DNA from: VBDM01 sp963699535
GTDB taxonomy: Bacteria > Pseudomonadota > Gammaproteobacteria > Burkholderiales > SG8-39
DNA length: 64,000 bases
Assembly (NCBI GenBank): GCA_963699535.1
Contig: CAVOUJ010000032.1
Location: 207,192-271,191, forward strand
Direction: 5' to 3'
Positions 53,235 through 63,651 of this stretch are shown piece by piece; positions within the stretch are counted from its first letter, which is position 1, and every line of letters begins with the position of its first letter. Made by a program: the position numbers and the translations under genes. The notes beneath the pieces are model-generated. The model did no database searches. It was given only the letters and a program-made list of their open reading frames with translations, and was not told where the DNA came from.

Positions 53235-54553
53235 ATGAATGACGCTCCCTCGTACAACTCGGCGACGGCCTTCGGCTGCGCTTCGCCACGGTCGACGACA
53301 TCGAGCCGCTGGCGCAGTTCAACGGGCGCATTCACGCGCAATGACGGCTTCAACGCCTTTGTGGCGCAGTGGACGCGCGAGTTCGCGTCGCCGTCACATC
53401 CGACGTGCGGGCCGGACAATGTGACGGTGGTGGAAGATACGCACACGGGGCAGATCGTCTCGTCGATGTGCCTGATCCCGCAGACGTGGACGTACGACGG
53501 GATTCCGTTCGCGGTCGGGCGGCCCGAGGCCGTCGGGACTGATCCGGCTTATCGGCGGCGCGGCTTGGTGCGCGCGCAGTTCGACGTGCTGCACGCCAGG
53601 AGCGATGCGCGCGGGACATCTGGCGCAGGGCATCACCGGCATTCCGTGGTATTACCGCCAGTTCGGCTACGAGTACGCCATCGATCTGGACGGCGGGCGC
53701 TGCGTGTACCCGGCGTTGATCGCGCCGTTGAAGGACGGCGAGACCGAGGCGTATCGTTTCCGTCTCGGCGACGCCGGATGATCTGCCGCTGGTGATGGAC
53801 GTTGTACGATCGGGATTGCGCTCGATCGCTGGTGGCCTGTCCGCGATCGGCGGCGGAGTGGAAACGCACGAGTTTCGACGTGTCGCCGCAGTCGGCAGCC
53901 TATCACGCGCTGCACATGATCGAGACGGACGATGGCCGCGCCGTCGGTATGATCAGGACTTCACGCGAACTGTCGTGGCGCGGCATGTTCCCGGTGCGCA
54001 TGTTCAGCGTGATCGACGGGCAGTCGCTGCGCGCTGTGCTGCCGTCCGCTCTGCGCTGGCTGAAGGCCCAGGCCGAAGCGGCGGCCGCTGCGGCACAGAA
54101 ACCGCTGCCGACGTTGCACTTTGAGTTGGGCGAACAGCATCCGGTGTTTGAGGCCGCGCCTGAATTGTTTCACAAGATCACGCCATCGTATGCGTGGTAC
54201 ATGCGCGTGGCCGATGTGCCGAAGTTTCTCAACCACATCGCGCCGGTGCTGGAACAGCGGCTGGCGCACTCGGCGTTGAACGGCTTCTCGGGCGAGATCA
54301 AAGTGACGGAGTGCGTGCGCGGCTTCAAGTTGAAGATCGAGCAGGGGAAGATCGGCGCGGAAGCGTGGACGCCCGACGATACTGCGCATGCCATGTTCGC
54401 CGCCTTACACCTTCTTGCAGCTGCTTGTTCGGGCGGCGCTCGTTGAGCGATCTGCGTTACATGTATCCCGATTGTTGGGCCGAGGATGAAGCGGCAGTCG
54501 TATTTGAGACGTTGTTCCCGCGCCGTCATTCAAATGTCATTCCGATCGGGTGA
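53235..54553 (+). pseudogene. Eis-like GNAT acetyltransferase with SCP2-type C-terminus, frameshifted
   Basis: A protein of about 435 residues starting MNDAPSYNSA. Segments in changing frames are NDGFNAFVAQWTREFASPSH, VGTDPAYRRRGLVRAQFDVL (acetyl-CoA loop), GITGIPWYYRQFGYEYAIDL and SAAEWKRTSFDVSPQSAAYH. The long intact stretch FPVRMFSVIDGQSLRAVLPS to VADVPKFLNHIAPVLEQRLA lies in one frame, and the sterol-carrier-like end CVRGFKLKIEQGKIGAEAW is followed by FLQLLFGRRSLSDLRYMYPD. At least four indels. This is the layout of Eis-type enhanced-intracellular-survival acetyltransferases (two GNAT-like domains plus SCP2); the substrate class is amines. Confidence 0.75.
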
Positions 54554-54560
54554 CGGGCAT

Positions 54561-54624
54561 GACCTGTCAGGTGCGCCAATGCAGTGTCGATCTGACGTCT
54601 ATCGCCAGGCGCACCTGACAGGTC
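54561..54624. terminator. long hairpin between convergent genes, bidirectional terminator candidate
   Basis: GACCTGTCAGGTGCGCC (54561-54577) pairs exactly with GGCGCACCTGACAGGTC (54608-54624), a 17-bp stem with a 30-base loop. It is followed by TTTCCTT on the plus side and sits between the stops of the Eis-like gene and the minus-strand 224-residue gene. Confidence 0.65.
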
Positions 54625-54630
54625 TTTCCT

Positions 54631-55305
54631 TCATTGCAGCACCCAGGTGAAGCGCTGCGCTTCCGTCTGCGGGAGCAGGCCGCGCACCGGGCCGTAATTC
54701 GTGGCAACTTCGGCGCTGAGTTGGGCGCTGGCCCGCGCGGCGACGACGTCCGGCGCGAGTTGCAGCATGACGAGCATGATCTGATCGCCCTCCAGTGGAT
54801 GAGAGGACCCCGCTTTGAACTGCCACTGCGCAAAGGTCTGCTGCGCGCCGCTGGCCCGCGTCACCACGTGCACCTGCCGCACGTTCGAGGAGACTTCGGC
54901 TTTGAAGCCTGACACGTCCAGCACGTTGGCGATCTTCACTTTGGGCTCCACGCCCAGCACGTAACCGCCGGTCTGCTCTTCGGTGGTGGTCTTGGGGAAG
55001 AGATCGAAGACGAGCGGATCGCTGCCGCCGCCCACCGCCTTGAAGTTGAGTGAAAAATCGACGCGCTGGATGGCTCGATGGTCGCTCGGGTTGAGGGCAA
55101 ACGCGAAGCGTGCCACGCCAAAGCGGCGGCTGCCCGCGGGCGGCGTCCACGGCTCGCCGGTCAGGCGCTCATCGGGAAACCAGGCAGGCTGGCCCATTTT
55201 GACCACGGGCAGATCGCCGGGGCCGCGCGTCGCAAACGATTCATTCGGGCCTTGCAACGGCCCTTCCCACGTCCAGACGAGGGGAATGTCTAGATCAATC
55301 GGCAT
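54631..55305 (-). CDS. hypothetical protein, 224 aa
   Basis: The frame is one of the few intact ones in the right part. It starts MPIDLDIPLVWTWEGPLQGP behind ggaggccagcg. The body is beta-rich (RFGVARFAFALNPSDHRAIQ, RVDFSLNFKAVGGGSDPLVF) and includes VLGVEPKVKIANVLDVSGFK and QVHVVTRASGAQQTFAQWQF. There is no signal peptide or membrane helix. I do not recognise a domain. It is downstream of the CHAT-STAND-TPR gene on the same strand and could be a partner or substrate of it. Confidence 0.75.
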   Translation of the reverse strand: MPIDLDIPLVWTWEGPLQGPNESFATRGPGDLPVVKMGQPAWFPDERLTGEPWTPPAGSRRFGVARFAFALNPSDHRAIQRVDFSLNFKAVGGGSDPLVFDLFPKTTTEEQTGGYVLGVEPKVKIANVLDVSGFKAEVSSNVRQVHVVTRASGAQQTFAQWQFKAGSSHPLEGDQIMLVMLQLAPDVVAARASAQLSAEVATNYGPVRGLLPQTEAQRFTWVLQ

Positions 55306-55353
55306 CGCTGGCCTCCGTTTTCTTTAGTGCTGTGTCATTCCAAACCACCCCGT

Positions 55354-55449
55354 CGTGTCATTCCGAACGAAGTGAGGAATCTCCTCTGAGCGGCGGATGT
55401 CGCTTGCCGTGCCAGAGATGCCTCGCGAAAAGATGCTCGGCATGACACG
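55354..55449. repeat. MITE-like inverted-repeat element
   Basis: A 96-bp unit begins CGTGTCATTCCGAACGAAGT and ends GCTCGGCATGACACG. Its termini CGTGTCAT/ATGACACG are inverted repeats, and GAGGAATCTC / GAGATGCCTC are subterminal. An additional partial copy (tgtgtcattcc) lies at 55331. I have seen this GTCATTCCGAACGAAGTGAGGAATC style of dispersed repeat in Chloroflexota and other phyla (recalled, not searched). Confidence 0.6.
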
Positions 55450-55496
55450 ATTTGGTATATTGCAGCCCTCACTCGTCACCCATCACTTTTCACTCT

Positions 55497-58400
55497 TCAC
55501 TTCTTCATCGCCTTCTCAATCTGCGCGATCAACCCCTGCGTCTTCTGTATCTCCTCCGCCGCCCGATCGCCGTAGGTGGCGAAGTTGCGCAGCGCGGCCT
55601 GCGCGTAGACCAGCGCATCGTCCAGGCGGCCGGCGTTGGCAAGGGCGACGGCGACGTTGAAGCGAGTTTGGCCTGCGCCGTAGAGGTTGCCTGCTGCATT
55701 TCCTCGTAGCGAATGGCCTCGCGGTAGTGCGGCAAGGCGCGGTCAAGGTCGCCTGCATCTTCGATAGATGATGCCAAGTTGGTTATGCGTCACCGCCAGA
55801 TCATCCACCGCGTTGGGCGGCAGCAGGTCGAGCGCCTGCTGATAGAAGCCCAAGGCAGTCGTTGAGGTGTCGCAGCAGTTCCTCGTTCGGGCTGGTTGGC
55901 CGCTCGCGCGTCCTTGAAGCGTTCGTAGGCCACATACCCCAATTGGCCAATGCACTTGCTGCGCCCCAGTCGGTCGCGCTCAGTCGCAGAGCTCCAGGCT
56001 GCGCCGATACCAGCGCTCGGCCTGGTCCAGGTCGCGCAGGGCGGGGATGTCCTTGTAGGCATGGCCGAGGTTGAAGGCGGCGACGGCTTCGGCGGGGCGG
56101 TCGCCGATGCGGTGACAGAGTGGCAATGGCCTCTTCGATATGCTGCGACACATTCGGCCTTGCCTTGCTCACGCTGAATATTACCCAGTTGTTCAAGGAT
56201 ACCGCCAGCGTCCGAATGGTGTTGCGGCGCCGTCAGCCTGATCCCTCTGTCGACGCTCCGGGCTGCGCGAGGGCGAGTCAGCGAGGAGGGCGCGGCGCGG
56301 CGGCGATTCCATTCGACGCGGGCGCGCTGCAAGCGTTCGGCCTCGCGCCCACTGCCGCGCTTCCCGCGCCAGCCGCACGCGGTATTCCGTGACCAGGCTC
56401 CACTGTTCCTCCGCCCGGGCAGCGGGCCATCCGTCGCCGGGTCGACGAAGTCCGGCACGATCTCTTCGACCAGCGCGCTTCCACTCGGCGCGGCGGCCCG
56501 TGTGGTCGTAGAGTGGTCGCAAGCCCTGCATCGTGCTGATGACTGCACTCCCACCAGCCATGCTGCGCGGGCCAGGCGGCGGGCGTGCAGCAGGTTGGCT
56601 TCTTCGCGCTCCAGCGCGGCGATCACGTCGCGGTTGCCGTCTTCGTATTGGTCGTGGTAGTAGTCGCCCAGCTCGCCCATCGCTTCGACGAAGGCGCGGG
56701 TGGCGGCGCATCGCGGCGACGAGCGACCATGGACGATGGCCACGGTCGTCCGATTCGTCTGCGGCTGTCGGCTCGTCCGGATAATACTGCTCGAACAGCG
56801 CACTGGAAATACCACGGCAGGGCGGGGTGGATGGAGTAGTAGCCGCCGCCGTGCGCGGTGAGCAGGCCGATGTCGGCGGCGCGGTCGAGCAGGGCGATGC
56901 CGGCTTCGCGGGTCAGGCCGCGCACTTCGGGCAGGCACCAGTCCGCTTCGGGATTGCCCATCCATCGCAACGCATCGACATCCACAAAGCCCTGGAAGAA
57001 GTGCAGCAGCGCCAGCACTTTGCGCTCGTCCTCGGTGAAGGCGCTGGTCGAAGCCGTAGCTCAGCGAAGCGCCCAGGATTTGGTGCGGCCTTGCTCTGCT
57101 TCGTCGTCAAAGCCGGCCTCGCCCGCGCGCAGCTTGGCGACGAACGCGTCGATCTCGTGTCTTTGTTCGTCAGCCCGTCGCGCAGCGCCTGCCCCACCAC
57201 CACGGTCAGCGTCAGCGGGTTGCCCTCGTGTAAACGCCAGCAGCGGCCGCCAGTCCTCCACGTCGGCGCAATGCGCCCGCCGTGCTTGTCGGCCAGCGCG
57301 CGCGGCCAGTTGCACGCGCTCCTGCATCGGCATCGGCGGCAGCGTCACGCGCGTGGGCAGGTCGCCCAGCCAGGCGCGCTCGTCGCGCCGCGAGGTCAGC
57401 AGGAATTTGGCCTTGGTGTCGCGCGGCCGCGCGCAGGAAGTCGGCCAGCTCGCGCTGCTCGGCCTCGCTCCACGCCGACGGCGTGCCGGCGGGGAAGCCG
57501 GCCACCGGCTCGACGTTGTCCCAGATCCACAGCACGGGGATCTGCTGGAAGATCTGCAGCGCCACGCTCGGCGGCGCTGCTCGTCGGTCAGCGCCAGCCA
57601 CTGGATGCTTGTTCTGCTTCCAGCACGGCTCGAAGACGCTGCCCACCGCATCCAGCACCTGCGGGCAGCGGCTTGTAGTGCTCGAACGAGGTGAACAGCA
57701 CGGGCCCTTCGACCCCGCCGGTCTGCGCGTACCAGCGCGCGAACTCGGCCGCGGTCGTCGTCTTGCCGCTGCCGGCGTAGGCGTGCAGCAGGACGACGTG
57801 CTGCGTGTCGAAGGCGCGGTCCAGCGCCAGCAGCGTTTCGTCGCGGCCGAAGAAGCCGACGTCGGGCGGCGGCGGCAGGCCGTCGTCCGCGCGCTTGGAT
57901 GTTCGACCGGTCGGAGGTTGCGAGGGCGATCTGTACCTCGCGCTGCTTGGCTTGCGCGGGAACAACGGAATCGGCGCGGCCTCGTACACGATCGGCACGG
58001 ACCAGTCCTGCAACGGGATCGGCTCGTAGGCGATCTCGCGCAGCGGGCTGCGCGGCCAGCTGCTTGCGGCCCAGCGTCACGGCTTCGCCGAGCGACTGGC
58101 CCTGCGCCAGCGCGGCGTACAGATCGGCCACGAACTGCGCGGCGGTCACGACGTAGACGTTGTAGCGCATCGCCACCACGCCGGCCACGCCCGCGTCCAT
58201 CACCTCCTGCGCCAGCGAGCCGAAGGCGCGGACCTGGGATTGCGGATCGGTGGCGGCCCCTCTGCGCTTGGCCGCCCCTCCCTGTCGAGCGGCCGCCGCT
58301 GGGAGGGACAGGGGAGGGGGACTCCGCATGCGCCGATCGGCAGGCGTTCAGCACCAGCACGGGCGTCTGCGTCTCGACCAGCAGTGCGCCCAACTGCGGC

Positions 58401-59247
58401 CCGCTCACCGGTTCGAGGTTGTCTTTCGGCTGTGGATTCTCGAAGGCAGATAGCCGTGCTTGCCGTGCGCGCTAGTCGCTGATAGCAGCAGTGCGGCTGA
58501 AAGCCATCGCGCGGCATCGTCATCGATGGCCTTCGGCGTACAGGCCGTGCCCGTCGAAGTGGACGATGTGATAGGGCTTGCCTCCGCCTTGGCGTCGCGC
58601 AAGACCTTGCTCAACTGCTCGAACGTCGGCGGGCGCAGCACGTCGAGTTGAAAGTGCTCGCGGGCTTCGTCGGTCAGGCCTTTGATGATGCGGCTGGCGA
58701 CCGAGCGGAACGGCACGTCGTCGCGCCCGCCGGGCCGGCAGATGACGAGCAGGATGCGGATGCCGGTTCGCCTTCCGGCGGCGTGCGGCAGGGACGGGCT
58801 GCTGTGCGGCGTTAGGTTGGGCGCGCACGAAGGCTTGCGCGCGCAGCGCCAGCGGCACATCCGTCTTCGGGTCACGCAGCAATTCCCACGGGATCGCCGT
58901 CGCTTCCTTGACTTCGGTGACCACCTCGATGCGCGTGTCGTTCAACGAGTGCGCAGCGTCGCCCACAGATCGCGCGCGTCGTCGTCGGATTGAAACACGG
59001 CCTTGAAGAGCTGCGTGCCGATCTCGGCCATGCGCCCCTCGATGCCGGCGCGAATCGGCTCGGGGTCGAGCGGGTATTGCAGGTAGTCTTCCAGATACCA
59101 GCGGATGTCGTCGTAGTCTTGTTCGCCGAGTTGGAACTCGAAACGGGGGTTGGCGGTCTGGCGCGGCAGGCCGTCGCCTTCGAGGGCGAGTTCCACGTGG
59201 TAGTGATCGGGCGATTCGGTGTGTTGTGTCAGGCGCAGGGTCAACAT
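55497..59247 (-). pseudogene. CHAT peptidase - STAND NTPase - TPR protein, many frameshifts
   Basis: The intended product has about 1,250 residues. It starts MLTLRLTQHTESPDHYHVEL (59247) with the N-terminal module EDYLQYPLDPEPIRAGIEGR. The CHAT caspase-like domain follows: VKEATAIPWELLRDPKTDVP, VHFDGHGLYAEG (catalytic His), LLVETQTPVLVLNACRSAHA (catalytic Cys) and AGVAGVVAMRYNVYVVTAAQ. A STAND/NB-ARC ATPase comes next: VGFFGRDETLLALDRAF, the P-loop LLHAYAGSGKTTTAAEFARW and the Walker B region VLWIWDNVEPV. After a winged-helix-like part (REAGIALLDRAADIGLLTAH), TPR repeats run to the C-terminus (GILEQLGNIQREQGKAECVA, QALDLLPPNAVDDLAVTHNQ), ending QGLIAQIEKAMKK at 55497. At least ten frame changes. 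Confidence 0.75.
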
Positions 59248-59455
59248 GGACGACCTCGCGATGTGGGATACGAACAGTATAGTCTGAGTTCAGTGGGCAG
59301 ACAAATGAGGAATGTCACACGCAGGTGCATGAGGCGTAATGAGCCACGCAGAATAGTGAAGCGAGGTGCTCCCCTCTCCTGAGAACGTTGGGAGTTCGCA
59401 GGAGAGGGGTCGCAGATGTCGCACGCCGCGAGGCGTGGCGACGCGGGGGTGAGGT
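59248..59455. other. intergenic region, about 210 bp
   Basis: Between the CHAT gene and the glycosidase end, with GGAGAGGGG and CTCTCCTGAGA segments that form a weak inverted repeat near 59,369-59,408. No gene seen. Confidence 0.4.
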
Positions 59456-61734
59456 CTACGCGAGCGCGCCGACGCTGCCGGCTCGCGCTACGAACGCGCC
59501 GGGGATGCCGCTGCCTTCCCAGCCTTCACGGTTGTTATCCTGTCCCGGCCAGTTCAGCGCAAAGCGCAAAGGCCGCGCCGACGTTCGGTTCCGTGCGCAG
59601 CAGCTTGATGTAATCCGCGTATTGCGTGCCCTTGTCGTTGGGCGACACGCCCGCGCTGTTGTTGCTGAACTCCGTGATCATCAGCATCTTGTTGGGGAAG
59701 CGCGGCTTGAACTTGGCGCGCCAGTACATGCCCGCGTTGTCGCCGTTAATGGGATAGGGCGGTTGATTCGGCGGCTGCTGCCAGTAGCAGTGCACGCCGA
59801 TCCAGTCGCAGGCATTGGCGGCCGCGGCCGATCCGTCGAGGAAGCGCATCGACGATTGGGCTGCGGCGAGAGGCCCGGATAACCCCATTTCGCGTCGGGG
59901 AAGCTGCGGCTTCAAGATGTTGAGCACCTGCTGCAACCAGCTGCCGAAGTCCGCGCCGCTGGCCCAGTTCCAGTTCATGCCCTCGATTTCCAGATTCGGC
60001 TCATTGTGCACTTCAAAGTAGCGCACGCCGGCCTGATAGCAGGCCGTCAGGCCATTGTTGACAGAAGTCCACAAAATTCTGCGGCTGAACTTGGTCTTGC
60101 TGTTGGCGTCCACCGAGAAGAACAGGCGCGCGACGATGAACATATCCGATCGGATCTTCTTCAACTGCGCGATGAGCTGCTTGTTCTCAGTCGGGATCGG
60201 GCAGCGTCAGCGTCTTGAACGCTTCCAGTTTCGCATCGCCGATGAGCTTCAGTTGACCCGGCGTCAGCGGCTGCGGATTGCCCATGCCCAGTCCCGGCCA
60301 GGCACTTGCCCCACGGCACGGCGCTGGTCACTTGCACCGGCGCGGGCGCGCTGGTGCTCACCATGGCGTCACCGCCGATCTTGACCGCGACCCAGCCCAG
60401 TTGATTATCGGCGGTGCGCACCTGCCGCCACGTGATGCCCTTCGCATCCGGCCCTACCTCCGGCCCGATCGCGGTGAGCTTGGTCCCGTAGCGGCACGAT
60501 GACGATGACCTGCGAAGTGCTGCTCTGTTCCTTGCGCAGATTCAGGCCATCGGTCGTGGTGACGAAGACGTCTTGCGTCGTCGCGGTCGGCGGCGGATCT
60601 TTGCGCGGCGGTTCGGGCGTGGCGCCGGTGCCGGATGCGCCGCTGAGATCGGGCGTGATCTTGGTGACCAGCATTTGCCCCTGCGAGGTTTCGCGCGCCC
60701 AGCCATATTGATTGCGCGGCGATTGCACCCACAGCCAGGGCGTGCCATCGGCTTCGACGACGCGCTGGAAGACGGTCAGGCGCTCGCCGGCCTGCGCGCG
60801 ATCGATCGGGTTGAGGGTGATGTTGCGCGCATCGGCGCGCAGCGCCAGTCCGCCCGCGTCACGAATCTGCTGGCGAATCGATCACCTGCACCACGTAGGG
60901 ATCAGCTGGCTTGTCTTCGACGACAGGAGCGATCACCGCCTTGCGAGGCAGCCACGAAGGCGATGACGCCGGCATCGGTCTTGACTTGCTGCCACGTGAT
61001 GGCCTGTGCCGTCGGCCGCGCTTTCCGCGCCCAGCGCGGTCAGATGCTGCCCGAACACCACGCCGCCCAACGAAGCCGCGCCGGCGCTGGCCTGCGCGCG
61101 CAAGTTCAAGCCATCGGCGGCGATGACATACACATCGCCGCGTGGGCTGGCCCGACGGGCTGGCGCGGTGCGCGCGCTCGTGCCCTCACCGCCGATGAGA
61201 CCGACTTTGGTCGGATAGATCAGGCAGAAGTTGGCGTTCTCGCCCACGGCGAAGCCGCCCCAGGCCGACAGCCACGTTTGATACGAATAGGCTTTTTGAT
61301 AACCGCCGGTGGTGCCGGGAAAATAATCGGGGTCGTTGATGAAGATGCGCTGCGTGGCATCATCATAGCCGACGACGACGACGTAGTGCCCGCCGGTCGA
61401 TCGCTTTATCGACTCGATCGGGCAGGTTGGCATACTTGACCAGCGCGATGGGCGGCTGGCCGTTGTCGATGAACTTCTTGAGATCGTCCAGCGTGAAACC
61501 TTGCTGCCAGTCCATGCTCAGGCCGAAGGCCGCCGCGGCGTTGACGACCTGCGATTGCATCAGGCCGTTGTCGCCTTGCTGATTGGCCGCGGCCACGACG
61601 GCATTGGTCGTGACCTGCTGCCCGATGCCGCCCAGGATCATGGCGATGCAGCACGGGCCGCAGTCGGTGCGTTTCAAATTCGCATCGGGATCGTTTTGAC
61701 ACTTGTACGGGACGTTGAGGATTTTGCTGCCCAT
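59456..61734 (-). pseudogene. C39-like peptidase - SH3b - glycoside hydrolase fusion, frameshifted
   Basis: A product of about 750 residues starts MGSKILNVPYKCQNDPDANL behind aaggaga. The N-terminal papain-like C39 domain has TDCGPCCIAMILGG (nucleophile Cys), GGHYVVVVGYDDATQRIFIN (His) and DPDYFPGTTG (Asp). Then about three bacterial SH3 domains follow: VYVIAADGLNLRAQASAGAA, GLALRADARNITLNPIDRAQ and VFVTTTDGLNLRKEQSSTSQ. The C-terminal domain is a glycoside-hydrolase-like barrel: GVRYFEVHNEPNLEIEGMNW (acid/base Glu), DWIGVHCYWQQPPNQP and KMLMITEFSNNSAGVSPND (nucleophile Glu). A frameshift near 59560 hides the end PGQDNNREGWEGSGIPGAFV; the stop TAG is at 59456. No signal peptide. Several other frame changes lie in the SH3 region. 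Confidence 0.72.
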
Positions 61735-61764
61735 GGCTGTCTCCTTGTGTGGGATGATGTGATT

Positions 61765-63077
61765 CTAGCATATTTGAGACGTGATGCGTAGCGTGATCGT
61801 GATGTGCAGGAACGGCAACGTAGAGAACGAAGCATGTCTGCGATTCGCTCTGATTCTCGCAGTCTCTCTGCTCTCGATCGCCCGACTCGATCGTAGATCG
61901 CCAGCAACTCCCGCGCGGCCTTGTCCCACGTGAACAACTTCGCGCGCTCCAGCCCCAACCCGATCGATCTCTCACGCAACTCCGGCTGATCGATCATCTG
62001 CTGCAGGGCGCGGGCGATGTCGTCCACGTTGCGCGGATCGACTTGCAGCCCCACGTCGCCGATCACTTCCGGCAGCGACGACGTGTTCGATCCGATGACG
62101 GGTGTGCCGCAGGCCATCGCTTCCAGCAGCGGCAGGCCGAAGCCTTCGTACAGCGAGACATACGCGAAGAGATCGGCGGCGGAGTACAGCGCGGGCAGAT
62201 CGGCGTCGTCGACGAAGCCGGGAAAGTGCACGCGGCCCTCCAAGCCCGATCGCTTCACCTGCTCGAAGATCGATTCGTACATCCAGCCCTTGCCGCCGGT
62301 GATGACGAGATGCCAAGCATCCTGAGCGGAGCCTGAGCGCGTCGTCGAATGCGCTCGTCAGCGCGCAGCTTCGACGGCGTCCGCTCGGATGCGTTGACGA
62401 TCTGTGCGCAAACGCCTCAATCAATCGCCCGTAATTCTTGCGCGGCTGCAACGTGCCGACGGACAAGATGAACGGTCGCGGCAGTTGATACTTCGCGCAC
62501 ACTCGATCGATCTCGGCCTGATCGCGCACCGGCGCGAAGCGCGCATCGACGCCGCTGTACAGCACGGTGATCTTCTCGGCGGGCGTGCCGAACAACTCGA
62601 TCAGATCGTCCTTCGTCGCCTGCGAATCGGCCAGCACGTGCGTGGCGCGCTTCACCGATCGCGGCACGGCCTTGGTTGAGGAAGGCGCGCAGACTCGGCC
62701 ACGCCGAATCGGGATCGCGGATGAAGGACAGATCGTGCACGGTCAGCAGCGTCGGCACGCCGGGCAGGGTGGGGGGCAGCGTGAAATCGGGCGAGTGAAA
62801 GAGATCGACTTTGCCGACGATCAACTCGACGGGGATCGGAATGCGCAGCCGCTGCCAGACGCGCATCAGCCATTTGTCGTGGAAGGGCAAACGATGGATT
62901 GTTGGATGTCTGGATTGCTGAATTCTGGATTCATCAATGCGATTGGCGACTGGCGTAGAAGAACGAGTAGCGATTGTCCGAGGGCAGCGCCAGCAGGGCG
63001 CGCATCAACTCGCGGGTGTAGCGGCCGATGCCCGCGCCTTGCGTGGCGGCGGAGGTGTAGTCGATGCCGATTTTCAT
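61765..63077 (-). pseudogene. glycosyltransferase family 4 (GT-B), frameshifted and carrying repeat insertions
   Basis: It starts MKIGIDYTSAATQGAGIGRY at 63077 (GAGIGRY nucleotide-side loop). Segments in different frames are FHDKWLMRVWQRLRIPIPVE, LLTVHDLSFIRDPDSAWPSL, RSVKRATHVLADSQATKDDL, PFILSVGTLQPRKNYGRLIE, HLVITGGKGWMYESIFEQVK and the donor-site motif SLYEGFGLPLLEAMACGTPV (Glu-x7-Glu). Two stretches interrupt conserved parts: heptamer-like repeats at about 62886-62935 and a palindromic element at 62317-62392. The exact stop is uncertain; TAG at 61765-61767 is the first in a consistent frame. Confidence 0.72.
62317..62392. repeat. palindromic repeat element inside the glycosyltransferase gene
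   Basis: GCATCCTGAGCGGAGCCTGA opens the element, and its far end, read in reverse complement, starts GCATCCGAGCGGACGCCGTC. The arms thus form an inverted repeat with shared GCATCC-GAGCGGA-CGTCGAA blocks. In the protein it lies between GRLIEAFA and HLVITGGKGW, a surface loop in GT-B enzymes. Confidence 0.6.
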
Positions 63078-63125
63078 GAGCTCAGAGTTGAGTTGGACGG
63101 CGACCCCTCCTTCTAATTCCAATTA

Positions 63126-63643
63126 CTATTTGCCAAACTTCACATCGCTGTACGTGATGAAGCGGTTCGAGAAGAAGTTCCAGAACAGCACCACCAGCAC
63201 GGCGATGGCCAGCGCCAGGTTGAGGCCGAGCTGCTCGATCGAGATGTGCAGCGTGCCGGTGATAAAGTTGATCAGTCCGGCGAACAGGCCGTACTGCATC
63301 GATTCGACCAGGGCCACCATCGGGCCGCTGAACAGCGCGAAGATCGGCGTGCGGATCAGCAGGCCGATCACACTCAGCACGAAGAACATGCCGAACTGCC
63401 GCAGAATCGGCTTGCTGCGCGAGTCGGGATACGTCCAGTAGCGGTTCCACATGAAGTTGTTGATGGCGGCCAGGTAAACGAAATCGCTTGCGCCAGCACC
63501 GGCGGAAAATTCAAGCGCGCTGCAGCAAGCAGATTGAACACGCCGAAGTCGACGACGAAGCCGGTGACGCCGACGACCAGGAACTTGCTGAAGCGCTTGA
63601 ATTCTTTGCGATTGGTTTTGGCCAGCGTGATGCATTGTGACAT
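63126..63643 (-). CDS. GtrA family membrane protein (single frameshift)
   Basis: This GtrA-type protein of about 172 residues has four helices and is thought to move lipid-linked sugars. It starts MSQCITLAKTNRKEFKRFSK followed by FLVVGVTGFVVDFGVFNLLA. After RLNFPPVLAQAISF the frame shifts near 63490 and resumes as AINNFMWNRYWTYPDSRSKP, then FGMFFVLSVIGLLIRTPIFA and ALAIAVLVVLFWNFFSNRFI, ending SDVKFGK at 63126. The conserved NNFMWNRYWTY and NFFSNRFITY motifs are diagnostic. Confidence 0.82.
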
Positions 63644-63651
63644 GACGTGCC

